NCBI GenBank assembly: GCA_948470475.1
Contig: OX419346.1
Coordinates: 3,555,231-3,619,230 of the forward strand
From: Galaxea fascicularis
Taxonomy: Eukaryota > Cnidaria > Anthozoa > Scleractinia > Euphylliidae
Reading direction: 5' to 3'
DNA length: 64,000 nucleotides
Position numbers and translations under genes: made by a program. This document shows positions 8,501-16,310 of this stretch, piece by piece. Under the pieces are notes generated by a model that was given only the letters and a program-made list of their open reading frames with translations, was not told the origin of the DNA and ran no database searches. The first letter of the stretch is position 1, and each line of letters opens with the position of its first letter.

Positions 8501-11319
8501 AGAACAAAGTGGCACATCTTCTTTGGGCTGAATCGAACTTCACGCGTGACAGTACGATTAACTCCTAGGCTTTCTTCACTTTCACAAGTATCCGGCGCAA
8601 CCATGCCAATAACTCCCCAACCGAGAGCCGTTCGTTTCGCATAAGGGTCGTCGTCATTTCCTGGGATTATCTCTCTTGGTTTAATGGCACGAGCGCAGTT
8701 AATACCGAGGAGTAACGCGACATCTACGTTTTCTTCGTACGGCATAATATTGTCAGCAATTCTCTTCAAGTGTGGCCACTTACGTGCGGTTTCGGGCCTA
8801 GGGATCTGACTGCGCTTGGCTGGAATGATGTCTCTTGTGTAAGTCTGGGGAAGGCATATATCAGTACTCTCGTTCACCCCACGGGCTACAAGGCCAGTAA
8901 TCTTCTGACTTATGATATCTTCCTCAGCAAGGACAGTGGAAAGCTTCAGATGAACTTCAGGGCCATTGACGTCAAGTTTCTCGAGAGCTGACGATCTGAC
9001 AAAGCAAGCATCAGATTGGTCATCGAGCAGAGCGTACACCATTATCTTGTTGTCTGGATTACTTTCATGATGGAGCCAGACTGGAACGATTAGAGAGTGT
9101 GAAACGAACTCGGCGTGGCTGTCCGTTCTACGTACTTCACTACGATGGCATATTGGGTTCCTGAGACCTGACTCTCTGGTTTCTTGATCCGGGGGCGTGT
9201 CTTGATGCATTACTGAATCATCGTGTAGGGAGGTTGGATGTCTGCGGTTGCAAGTCCTGCAGGTCTTTCTCCCTCTGCACTCCTTGTACATATGGCCCCA
9301 CTTGAGACATCCCCAGCAGAGTGCATTAGCTTGAGCAAACTTTCTTTTATCAGAAAGGGGCATTCTCGTAAACTTCATACACAGATCAAGTTCATGGTTG
9401 TCCTTACAGAAGGGACAAACGATTCGTCTGCTGATACTTGTACTTGGGCTGCTTTCCTTAATAGCGTCTCTTTTATCCTCTGATGAACCAGTCGCGAAGG
9501 CTCTCAAGTCGAAGTTTCCTTTGTCTCTTGCGGTGTACCTTGTTCTTCCAGGATTGACCTTGTCCTTGGTGTCTTCTGATTTCAACGCTTGTAGGGACGT
9601 CACAGGGTTACACGAGATTCTTGCCTCCTTTTCCAGGAACTTGCAGAATTCTTCAAAGGGGGGATATCCAGCCTTGGTCGTTCTCTTCCAGGTTCGAGAA
9701 GTTTCACTGCCTTCTTCTAGTTCGTCTGCGGCTAACCATTCATCAACGACCCGACTCCATCTCACGACCACATGGCTTGGGAGTTTCTTTATCATCCTTT
9801 GATTTTCGTCCGGGTCGTTGAGGACATCGAGGTACTGGATAGTGTTCATTGCTGTATTACAATGCTGTAGGAAGTCTGCGAATTTCCTCAAGCCTTGCCC
9901 ATCAGTTGGTTGAATCTTGGGCCAGCTGTCGATCCTTTTGCGATAAGCATCCGCGACAATAAAGGGATTCCCGAAGCGGTTCATCAATATCTTCTTTGCT
10001 TTGCTGTACGCATCGACATTGTCTAGGGCCAGGAGACCACTAATTGATTCCTTGGCTTCTCCCGTCGTGTATTTACTGAGGTAATAGAGCCGTTCAGAGG
10101 AAATCTTTGTTTTTCTTTCGATGAACGTTTCGAATGACTTTACCCAATTGGGGTATCGCAGCGGATTTCCGGTGAATATTTCAGGTTCGGGGCGTGGTAG
10201 GGAATCTCGGTCTTGCCTCTGGGACAGCAAGTCTGCGAGTTTCTGCATGAGGTCCTCTCCAGGAGAAACACGAGCGATAGAGACATCGGATGCGGCATGA
10301 TTGAGACTCACATCAGGATCAGGTTTCCTTGGAAGTTCATGTGGCGAGATTGCATTAGTGATAAATGGCGAGGAGGACTGGATTGGTCGAGGCGGTTCTA
10401 ATACTGTTGTCGATGCCTGCACCTTGGGAACGCCGGCACCACTGGAGAAAGTAGCACTGGTGTGAGCCTTCGCATCTGAGCTAGGAGCTGAGGTGGGCGC
10501 CAGGGGAGGGGAATCCGAAGGAAGAGACCGGAGGTACTTTTCGACATGGTCTTGAGAACAGTTGTCTTCAGGTAAAATCTCCTCATTGAGAAACTTGAAT
10601 TCTCCATTGAGCTCTTCTTCTAATTTGTTTACCGCCTTCAATTCTGCCTGAGTAGCAGCCAGTTCCTTTTCCATGAGCAGTTTCTTGATTTCATCTTCCT
10701 GTTTTTTAAGAGATGCGGTTTTTTTACTTTCCACGTCGTGAAATTTCAGCTCGGCCTCCAACCGCGCGGCTTTAGCAGCCATCTCGGCCCTTCTCTCAAG
10801 TGACAAACTGGTGGATGTAGACGATTGTTTTGAGCGCCTGGAGGTGCGGGATCGCTTGCTTTTCCCCGAGTATATCGAGCTGCGATCGTCTTCCTTCAAC
10901 TGAAGTGCGGCGATGTTTTCGTTTAGCAACCGGAGCGTTTCTCGATTCTTGTGATTAATTGTGTCGTATCGGCTGTTTTGTTCGATTCGTTCGTCCTCGA
11001 CTTCAAGCGTATCGTAGATCGCGATGTGAGCGCTTTCCAAATCGTCTATGCGAGCTTCTAATTTGCCACGTTCCTTCTGCAACTGCGCTATCCCTGGTTT
11101 GTCCGTCAAGAGCGAATTAATTGTGTTTACTTGTTTGTTACAAGCCCTTCGCGCCGCATCAAAGTCTCTTTCCATTAATTGGCGACGATACTCTTTCATC
11201 TTTTCTGTCGGTACTTTAGGACGACTAGTTTCGCTGTGACTGACATCGTCTTTCCTTTCGAAGGTTCTATCGGTCAGACTAGGCGTTGTCCCATCTTGTT
11301 CGGCATCCATGTTTCGCAA
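5584..11319 (-). CDS. BEL/Pao Gag-Pol polyprotein (interrupted)
   Basis: A 1911-codon frame starting 47 bp inside the 5' LTR. In order: a charged coiled-coil N-terminus (to about residue 250); a Gag region with PEPEIFTGNPLRYPNW (about 375-390); CCHC-type zinc knuckles (about 630-700); an aspartic-protease-like ALLDDQSD (about 765); reverse transcriptase with CDIEGMFHQV and the YVDD catalytic box (about 1205); RNase H with FSDASKDAYGQ and FWTDSK; an integrase HHCC zinc motif; and the integrase core with Asp in AVDYFG (about 1788), Asp in RSDQGTNF (about 1850) and the final Glu in GGVWER (about 1904). The frame ends a few codons after that Glu, so the C-terminal part is cut off and this copy is probably defective. 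Confidence 0.93.
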   Translation of the reverse strand: MRNMDAEQDGTTPSLTDRTFERKDDVSHSETSRPKVPTEKMKEYRRQLMERDFDAARRACNKQVNTINSLLTDKPGIAQLQKERGKLEARIDDLESAHIAIYDTLEVEDERIEQNSRYDTINHKNRETLRLLNENIAALQLKEDDRSSIYSGKSKRSRTSRRSKQSSTSTSLSLERRAEMAAKAARLEAELKFHDVESKKTASLKKQEDEIKKLLMEKELAATQAELKAVNKLEEELNGEFKFLNEEILPEDNCSQDHVEKYLRSLPSDSPPLAPTSAPSSDAKAHTSATFSSGAGVPKVQASTTVLEPPRPIQSSSPFITNAISPHELPRKPDPDVSLNHAASDVSIARVSPGEDLMQKLADLLSQRQDRDSLPRPEPEIFTGNPLRYPNWVKSFETFIERKTKISSERLYYLSKYTTGEAKESISGLLALDNVDAYSKAKKILMNRFGNPFIVADAYRKRIDSWPKIQPTDGQGLRKFADFLQHCNTAMNTIQYLDVLNDPDENQRMIKKLPSHVVVRWSRVVDEWLAADELEEGSETSRTWKRTTKAGYPPFEEFCKFLEKEARISCNPVTSLQALKSEDTKDKVNPGRTRYTARDKGNFDLRAFATGSSEDKRDAIKESSPSTSISRRIVCPFCKDNHELDLCMKFTRMPLSDKRKFAQANALCWGCLKWGHMYKECRGRKTCRTCNRRHPTSLHDDSVMHQDTPPDQETRESGLRNPICHRSEVRRTDSHAEFVSHSLIVPVWLHHESNPDNKIMVYALLDDQSDACFVRSSALEKLDVNGPEVHLKLSTVLAEEDIISQKITGLVARGVNESTDICLPQTYTRDIIPAKRSQIPRPETARKWPHLKRIADNIMPYEENVDVALLLGINCARAIKPREIIPGNDDDPYAKRTALGWGVIGMVAPDTCESEESLGVNRTVTREVRFSPKKMCHFVLKTHVKEIINPAQVNRMFELDFSETKTEIHPLSYEDRSFMFKVSKGIHQRRDGHYEMPLPFKQEPITLPDNKGVALNRLIKLKRRLKTDSKYRNDYLSFMNDLITRGHAEKVPPEEKAMKNGQVWYIPHHGVYHPQKPEKIRVVFDCSVEFAGESLNRHLLQGPDQTNNLVGVLCRFRQEPIALMCDIEGMFHQVHVNPEHRNFLRFLWWENGRIDTEPTEYRMTVHLFGATSSPGCANYALKKAASDHEDQCGSEAGDFVKKNFYVDDGLKSVPTPEAAISLVKNTKKLCKKGGFNLHKFVSNNMSVIEAIPNEDRSKDLQNLNITKDTLPIERALGVQWCIESDTFQFRVQLKDQPLTRRGILSTVSSVFDPLGMLAPLILVGKSILQELCRDGAGWDDSVPEPLRARWERWRGDLHLLSNLNIPRCYKPEGFGELNSVELHHFSDASKDAYGQCSYLRLTNDSGQTHCSLAMAKSRVAPLKPVTIPRLELTAALVSVKTSDVLRRELEYDQITEVFWTDSKVVIGYVSNDARRFHTFVANRVQQIRDRTTPKQWRYVETDHNPADDASRGLYAQNLIDNSRWWNGPDFLWKPLDKQSITDNAEPTYISPEDPEVKKISAMTTQSQERFSLPDRLKYFSSWHKAKRAVAACLRLQKKYRSCPKLKASEKDRYVPVNTQELQEAETVIVKSVQEEEFQNEISLLHRISTQDPQDHASLKTQKKSSTLYKMDPFLDSVGVLRVGGRLKHADLSIAEKHPIVLPKKGHVTNLIISHFHDSVLHQGRGMTHSCIRSSGFWIIGGSSVISDFISKCVSCRRLRGAPQEQKMANLPEDRVQPAPPFSYCAVDYFGPFYVKEGRRQVKRYGVLFTCLSSRAVHLEVANSLTADSFINAYRRFVGRRGPVRQIRSDQGTNFVGAKNELQQALSELDHEKVRQELLKRNCDWVSYKMNVPHASHMGGVWERQIRTAHRS

Positions 11320-11366
11320 TTGATTCGTGTTTGATCACCCGACTTATGAGACGGCAGAGTTTTTAC

Positions 11367-11854
11367 TGTAACGGCGATAGGTTTCAGACTGAATTGGAAT
11401 CGTCTTGCATTACCGCAATCTTTATTTATCCAATACGTAAAAACTGAAAAGCACAACAATAACAGACTGTCCTATACTGTATACCAAAATCGAGTCTATT
11501 AAACAATCAACTACAGTTCGCTGAGCGTAAAATGATCGATAGAAATTAATCGCCTGTGAAGTAATATTCTATTATCCTGGCAGGCAAGAGATCAACTAAG
11601 CTATCTAATGAGTAACAACTAAATTACTGAATACTAACGTACCTCTATCCCGACCTTGGGGTGAACAACAGATACAAAATCAATGGAAAAAAGGCCAAAA
11701 CTGCGAGGACACGAGTGCTATCGATCATGAAAACTGAGCACAACAAGTTATTCATCTGATCTATCGCTCAACGCACGTGCGAATGATGTCACCGGAACTA
11801 ACATCAAAGTAACGCAACTGTAACACAATTGTAACGCGATTGTAAGCGCTTACA
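11367..11854 (-). repeat. 5' LTR of BEL element
   Basis: 488 bp, TG...CA. It is the upstream LTR for the minus-strand coding region and would carry promoter and RNA start. It differs from the other LTR by an extra 8 bp. Confidence 0.93.
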
Positions 11855-12016
11855 GATCTAGATCGCAAAGCAATCCGTGATGCAGTCTGTCTCTTAGATG
11901 AAAAGTTAACAAAGCTGATACAGTCTGTAAGCATTGTGGCAAAACTCCAAGTTCTTAAAGGGGTTGACGCAATTCTTGTGTCTGTGATTAAATTGCTTGT
12001 AACAAAAGTCTCATGA
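11855..12016 (+). pseudogene. right part of the frame split by the BEL insertion
   Basis: After the GATCT duplication the plus-strand frame that starts at 4356 continues (DRKAIRDAVCLLDEK and onward) to TGA near 12014-12016. The function is not recognised. It abuts the older Pao relic. Confidence 0.25.
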
Positions 12017-12379
12017 ACGTGAAAACAATAGACTGCTGTCTTTCCATGGCAGAGCAATTTCGTAATGACCACTCTTTAGCTTGGCTGAGTTGCGCATGAC
12101 ATCTATAGCAGGCTTGTCGTTCAGTGACATGGATGACTTACGGCTATAAATCGAATCATTGAATTCCATGTTGCAATATTTCTGGAACTGGTCGCTGAGG
12201 TCAACGTCGGCCTTGATAAACCTAGCAGTGCGAGTAGCTGAAGGACCGTTCACAACCCAGCCGAAAACAGTTCTTGTCGCGTACGGACCTCCATTTCTGC
12301 TTGGTCTGACTTCCCTCGGTTCTAGGCTCTTACCGATAGTGCTAGCACTTGTTTTGGCATTATTTGGCTTCACGAGCAC
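12011..12379 (-). pseudogene. relic of a second BEL/Pao element
   Basis: A minus-strand frame carries the segment between the protease and reverse transcriptase of BEL/Pao polyproteins: REVRPSRNGGPYATRTVFGW and KLKSGHYEIALPWK. It differs clearly from the complete element next door (there: KRTALGWGVIG, GHYEMPLPF), so it is another family. Both ends are truncated. Confidence 0.8.
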
Positions 12380-13019
12380 TTTTTTTTACATTTCATCCCA
12401 AAAAGCACTGCTAGCATTTTTTTGGATTTTCGACTGATTATTTGTATAATTTCGTGTTAAAAAGCACAACCTGACTTTATTTATGTCGTCCAAAGCCGCA
12501 TTTTGTCCTCATAGGTCAGCGGTTGCCTTTTAGAAACCCAGTCCATCACACTCGTTCCAAGATGGCGTCATCCACGCTGTCATCGAGTAATAATGGAAAT
12601 TAGCCAGCCAAGGCAGAGATAGTAAGGGTACAAATATATGTTGTGCCGCGTAGCACTATAAACAAATACAAGTGATGGGACAGAGAATTAACTCTGGAGT
12701 GTAAATTAAAGTGCTAATAGAAACCCATGAAAACACTCCTTTGAGATAGCCAAAGCAAATTCCATATGTTTTCACTCGTTTTCGGCCGCCATAACTTTGT
12801 TCCTAGCTGACCATGAGACACCATCATAGCGCGCCCATACTCTAATTTAGAGTGGTACATTTTGCCGAATAACTCGAGTACGGGATATCGCACAGCCCTG
12901 AGATTTTGGGATTTTGTTTATTTACTACTCTTTTACAATATTTCAGTTAATCTATTGAATTATTGATGATTTTTTTTTTAATTTCGTGACTTTCACATGA
13001 CTGAAATACAAGACAATGT
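12380..13019. other. intergenic, nothing recognised
   Basis: AT-rich sequence without a supported gene or RNA. Confidence 0.4.
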
Positions 13020-13029
13020 CGGTACATCT

Positions 13030-13132
13030 GGTCTCCTTCGCAGGCGCTCTTTTGGCTCGTCACGCAATCTTTCCTCCCCGAAGAGGGAAAGATTGCGTGA
13101 CTAGCCCAAAAGAGCATCTGCGAAGGAGACTA
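13030..13132. mobile_element. foldback MITE with 10-bp flanking repeat
   Basis: Two arms of about 45 bp ('gtctccttcgca' outward, 'cgcaatctttcc' inward) form a near-perfect hairpin around 'cccgaag'. The element is flanked by the direct repeat 'cggtacatct' (13020-13029 and 13133-13142), which looks like a target-site duplication. Confidence 0.75.
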
Positions 13133-13242
13133 CGGTACATCTAGTCATGGAAAAAAGTGTTTGCACATTTGAGCAAAACAAACGCTTTCTATCAGCGTCC
13201 ATCCGTTATTAAAAAAATTCATTTTTGTCGATAGTCAACCCC

Positions 13243-13324
13243 CCTCCTCTCCCCCTTTTCAATGTTAAAATACCCTCCGTGGACACTGTTACGTGATTAC
13301 AACATTGAAAAGGGGGGGAGGAGA
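13243..13324. repeat. inverted repeat, 20+ bp arms
   Basis: 'cctcctctccc' and 'ttttcaatgtt' at the left pair with 'aacattgaaaag' and 'gggaggag' at the right, separated by about 35 bp. A small hairpin of unknown origin. Confidence 0.6.
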
Positions 13325-13479
13325 TCGAAATGTGAGAATTAGAGATTGGAAACCTCACACGTTTAACGAAAAATATATTTATTTTCGGGGAGTGTCTCAA
13401 CTACTTTTGTCCATGAATGTAGAAAGTTCGAATGTTGTCACGCAATATCGTTACTATAAAGTCAATATAAAATATGGAC

Positions 13480-13640
13480 TGCGCACTGCAGATCGCGCAC
13501 TGCAGATCGCGGACAGTAGATCCGAAGTGCGGATACGGACTGGTGACTGGGTATAAAATATGGACCTGGCATAAAACGCGGACTATGGACTGCGGACTAA
13601 ATTTAAACCGCGGACTGAGTACGAAATGAAGGCTACGAGC
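13480..13640. repeat. degenerate 'cggactgcgga' type repeat
   Basis: Repeated words 'actgcagatcgcg', 'gcggacta', 'gcggactgag' follow each other irregularly, so this is an old short-period repeat. No coding sense. Confidence 0.4.
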
Positions 13641-13717
13641 CACAGACTCGGTATGAAACTACGTTACGGTTTAGGAAGCCAAGACAACTTTTCTCTCCAT
13701 TCAATTACGTAACATTA

Positions 13718-13850
13718 TCTCATTCTCGTCCCCGGAGTCCGCGATTCTTTCGGTCAGCACCAAAAATAACAACCTCTGGCCAGTTCCAAACCAGGAAGTC
13801 CGTGGATCACAGACATCCGGCTCTTCTACGCAAGCTCGGAAGTTTGAAAC
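13718..13850 (+). repeat. dispersed repeat, related to 1238-1310
   Basis: It shares 'tctcattctcgtcccc', 'cggtcagcacca' and 'aacctctggcca' with 1238-1310. Likely a short non-autonomous transposon fragment. Confidence 0.5.
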
Positions 13851-13885
13851 CACAGTGGTTGCCAACGGTTACAAAAATGCACCTT

Positions 13886-13914
13886 ACATACATACATACA
13901 TACATACATACATT
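13886..13914. repeat. (CATA)n microsatellite, LINE tail
   Basis: About seven copies of 'cata'. It sits at the 3' end of the minus-strand LINE fragment at 13915-14257, as expected for non-LTR elements that end in a short tandem repeat. Confidence 0.7.
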
Positions 13915-14257
13915 TGAGAATTAAACTAGCCTAATCTATATCAAAACATATATACAAATTTTAAATGTTATATGGTCACAATGATCAATAATATATAAAA
14001 TTATGTTGTCTGCATCTTATAGCAGATCCAGATGTACATTCAAACTTAAAATCTATAAAATAATCTTCAGAGCTGACTTGCTTCCAGAGCTGATTAAAAT
14101 TCAGGGTCGCCGATGCTTCCTTGTCATTGTAGTTGACAATGTTCCATAACAATGCTCCTCTATATGAGAGAGAGTCTTTCATGTATCTTGACTCGTACCT
14201 TGGTACGAGAAGACGGTTCTGGTCTCGAATAAAGTAACTTTCACTGCGACTGTGCAT
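13915..14257 (-). pseudogene. LINE 3' fragment, RT C-terminal end
   Basis: The minus-strand frame at 13985-14257 carries the typical end of non-LTR reverse transcriptases: RLLVPRYESRYMKDSLSYRGALLWN, split here as LLVPRYESRYMKDS and YRGALLWN. A short untranslated tail and the CATA array follow. It is 5' truncated, as usual for LINE copies. Confidence 0.7.
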
Positions 14258-14687
14258 TTTTTAGCCTGCGAATACAACCGCTTCTTATCGTTCCCGGCCC
14301 CCGAGGGGCGTTTCTCGCGAAACAGATATTTTGGAACTGGCCATCTTTCTTTCTTTCTATTTAGGCGCTGAGAGGGCGTGTAAACTATTGTAAACACTTT
14401 GCATTTCATAAGAGCATAGTCATATTAGTGAATATTTCGCACAGTCAGTGATTTTAATTTGTATTCGTTCTTTTCTCTTTCTTTTTGTTGTTGTTGTTTT
14501 TTTTAGCCGGTCTTAAAATTTCCAAATAAGCCCTCAAAACCTCTCTAATCATGAAAAAAATGACAGCAACTCAAAACGCGTTGGAGAACATCTTTCATGA
14601 TTAAGTGTTCATGAAATGTCTTCAGAAGAAGCTGTATTAAAGGCCAGGTGTCCATTACATGAAGGTCAGATCTATAGCGGCCAAGCT
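14258..14687. other. no gene recognised
   Basis: Non-coding as far as I can see; a T-rich stretch lies near 14470-14500. It would include the 3' untranslated part of the minus-strand Cys-rich gene. Confidence 0.4.
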
Positions 14688-14971
14688 CTACTCTTCTTCA
14701 CAATATGCGTCTCCCCAACAGCATTTCAACTGATGAAGGCATTCCGCTGCAAAGCACCAACCTGTGTCATCCGAGCATGCGCAGTTCTGCTTACAGCTTC
14801 GAATAAGATCAACGACCTCAGTCCTTTGTCTGCCTGGGAGGGTCTGGTTCAGGAAACATGTTGAAAATATACCATCTTGGCATGAGGAGTCCTGGGTAAG
14901 ACTTTCCCACGTTGCACCGAAGTCTTGAGAATCGCAGTAAAAACACTTGAGTTTCAGTGTCATATAAAGTC
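14688..14971 (-). CDS. terminal exon, Ly6/uPAR-like Cys-rich protein
   Basis: On the minus strand a strong acceptor ('gatttcttctccttag') opens a frame in phase 1, ending in TAG at 14688-14690. It encodes about 94 residues with 12 Cys: start LKCFYC, end CCWGDAYC. A LxCxxC opening and a CCxxDxxC close are the marks of Ly6/uPAR three-finger domains, although the last Cys is spaced differently from the usual CCxxDxCN. The signal-peptide exon should lie to the right on the minus strand; I could not find it. The product is probably secreted or membrane-anchored. Disulfide-rich proteins of other folds remain possible. Confidence 0.5.
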
Positions 14972-15106
14972 CTAAGGAGAAGAAATCAGGGAAACTTGCT
15001 AGTAAATTAAAGCTAGTAATTTCAACAATAGGCTCTTCATAAATAGTTCAATAGACTTTATTCAAAAGAAATAAATGTCGGAAGAAAAAAAAAACGCGAA
15101 CAACAA

Positions 15107-15391
15107 ATCAAATCAAATCAACTTTGTTTAACGAGGGTAACACTTAATGGTCCATATGACTGACAAACCTGTGGCCCTCGAACTCTAGATTGAATTGGAA
15201 TTTGGAAATGTTGATTTTTGAGGAGAGGGGAAAACCAGCCACACCGGAGTACCCGGAGAAAAAAACCCTCGGAGCAACGACGAGAACCAACAACAGACTC
15301 AACCCACATATGATGCCGAGATCGGGGCTTGAACCCGGGTCACATTGGTGGGAGGCGAGTGCTCTCACCACTGCGCCATCCTTGCTGCCCC
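15107..15391 (-). mobile_element. tRNA-headed SINE
   Basis: Read on the minus strand it begins with a tRNA-like head. Box A-like 'tggcgcagtggtgagagc' is at plus 15361-15378 and box B-like 'gggttcaagcccc' at plus 15324-15336. A body of about 200 bp follows, then a short 'gatttgatttgattt' tail at 15107-15121. It is not a functional tRNA: it lacks a closed cloverleaf and CCA-proximal pairing. Confidence 0.8.
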
Positions 15392-15860
15392 GTTCTTTAG
15401 CCATCTCAGCTTCAGAAGAAATAAAACACAAACATCGGTGGCAAACATGAGAAAAAGCAAACGCATTCTTTGAAAGACAACCTTAAGTGAAAATGTTAGC
15501 ATTGAAAAACTGTGTATGTACTAGTTTACCTGCTGTTTTTTCTTTACCTATCACATTTTTTTTAACATTAACTAGTTACTTATCTCACACATATTATATT
15601 TTAAAATCTTGTTGTTAACGATCATATTTACTTCTGAAGATGTACAAATCATACAAATCGTCAAGCACAATACATCTTCAAAGAATGCATTTGCTTTTTG
15701 ACATGTTTGGCGACGCTGTTTGTGTTTTCATTTTCTTCTGAAGAAGAATGTTACGATGTTTTTAGTTACGGTCATAAGGATGAAGTCTGTACGTAGGGCA
15801 GAATTCGTTAACAATGTTTTCTTACACTAAAATTAGCCACGTGCATTCCTACAATACGCG
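15392..15860. other. no gene recognised
   Basis: AT-rich, with the same words 'caaagaatgca' and 'atttgctttt' appearing twice in diverged form (around 15465 and 15680). Nothing else supported. Confidence 0.35.
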
Positions 15861-16310
15861 TTCCTCTACATCTTAAAATTATTATCAAAAATTTTCTAGA
15901 CTCGAAGTACAGAACAAAGCCTTCTCTCGAGTAGGACCGAGGCTGTGGAATGAGCTTCCGGCCCGCATGCGGTCTCTGCCTATGAAGACATGCACAAAAA
16001 TGAGCTTCATAATTTACTTCTATCGGTACTAGAACAATGCGATGACTACATAGACACAGACCAAATTACATTTGTTTTCAAAAAGAGCGATCACACGAAA
16101 TGCTGGCTATGAACATGCCCACACACTGCGTTCTATTGCTTGGGATTTAGAAAAAAATTAGCAAATATATAATGAGAAAAATTATGTAGTAGAGGTATTG
16201 TACACAGTTGATCTGCCTAGATTAGATTTATTATTTGCGGGTCAACTGTAAAAAAGATAAGATTTGTAATGTTATATGTAACAATAAAAGTTCAAAGTTT
16301 CTTGGATAAA
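15861..16310 (+). pseudogene. LINE 3' fragment with frameshift
   Basis: The plus-strand translation at about 15900-16010 gives NKAFSRVGPRLWNELPARMR, the usual C-terminal end of a non-LTR reverse transcriptase. A frame shift near 16015 leads to LEQCDDYIDT. An A/T-rich 3' untranslated part ends with 'aacaataaaag' near 16285. Truncated and dead copy. Confidence 0.7.

Larger units (their letters stand above)
4424..11854 (-). mobile_element. BEL/Pao LTR retrotransposon, complete structure
   Basis: The element is bounded by direct LTRs starting TG and ending CA (4424-4903 and 11367-11854) and by a 5-bp target duplication GATCT (4419-4423 and 11855-11859). The coding strand is minus, so the 5' LTR is the right one. 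The inside carries Gag, zinc knuckles, aspartic protease, reverse transcriptase, RNase H and integrase in BEL/Pao order. By eye the LTRs differ only by an 8-bp indel, so the insertion is recent. A purine tract (minus strand 'agaggagcca', at 4904-4913) precedes the 3' LTR. I could not assign the primer tRNA. Confidence 0.95.

Noticed and set aside
6635..9821. Plus-strand frames across the BEL coding region
   Set aside because: Shadows of the minus-strand polyprotein; no independent features.
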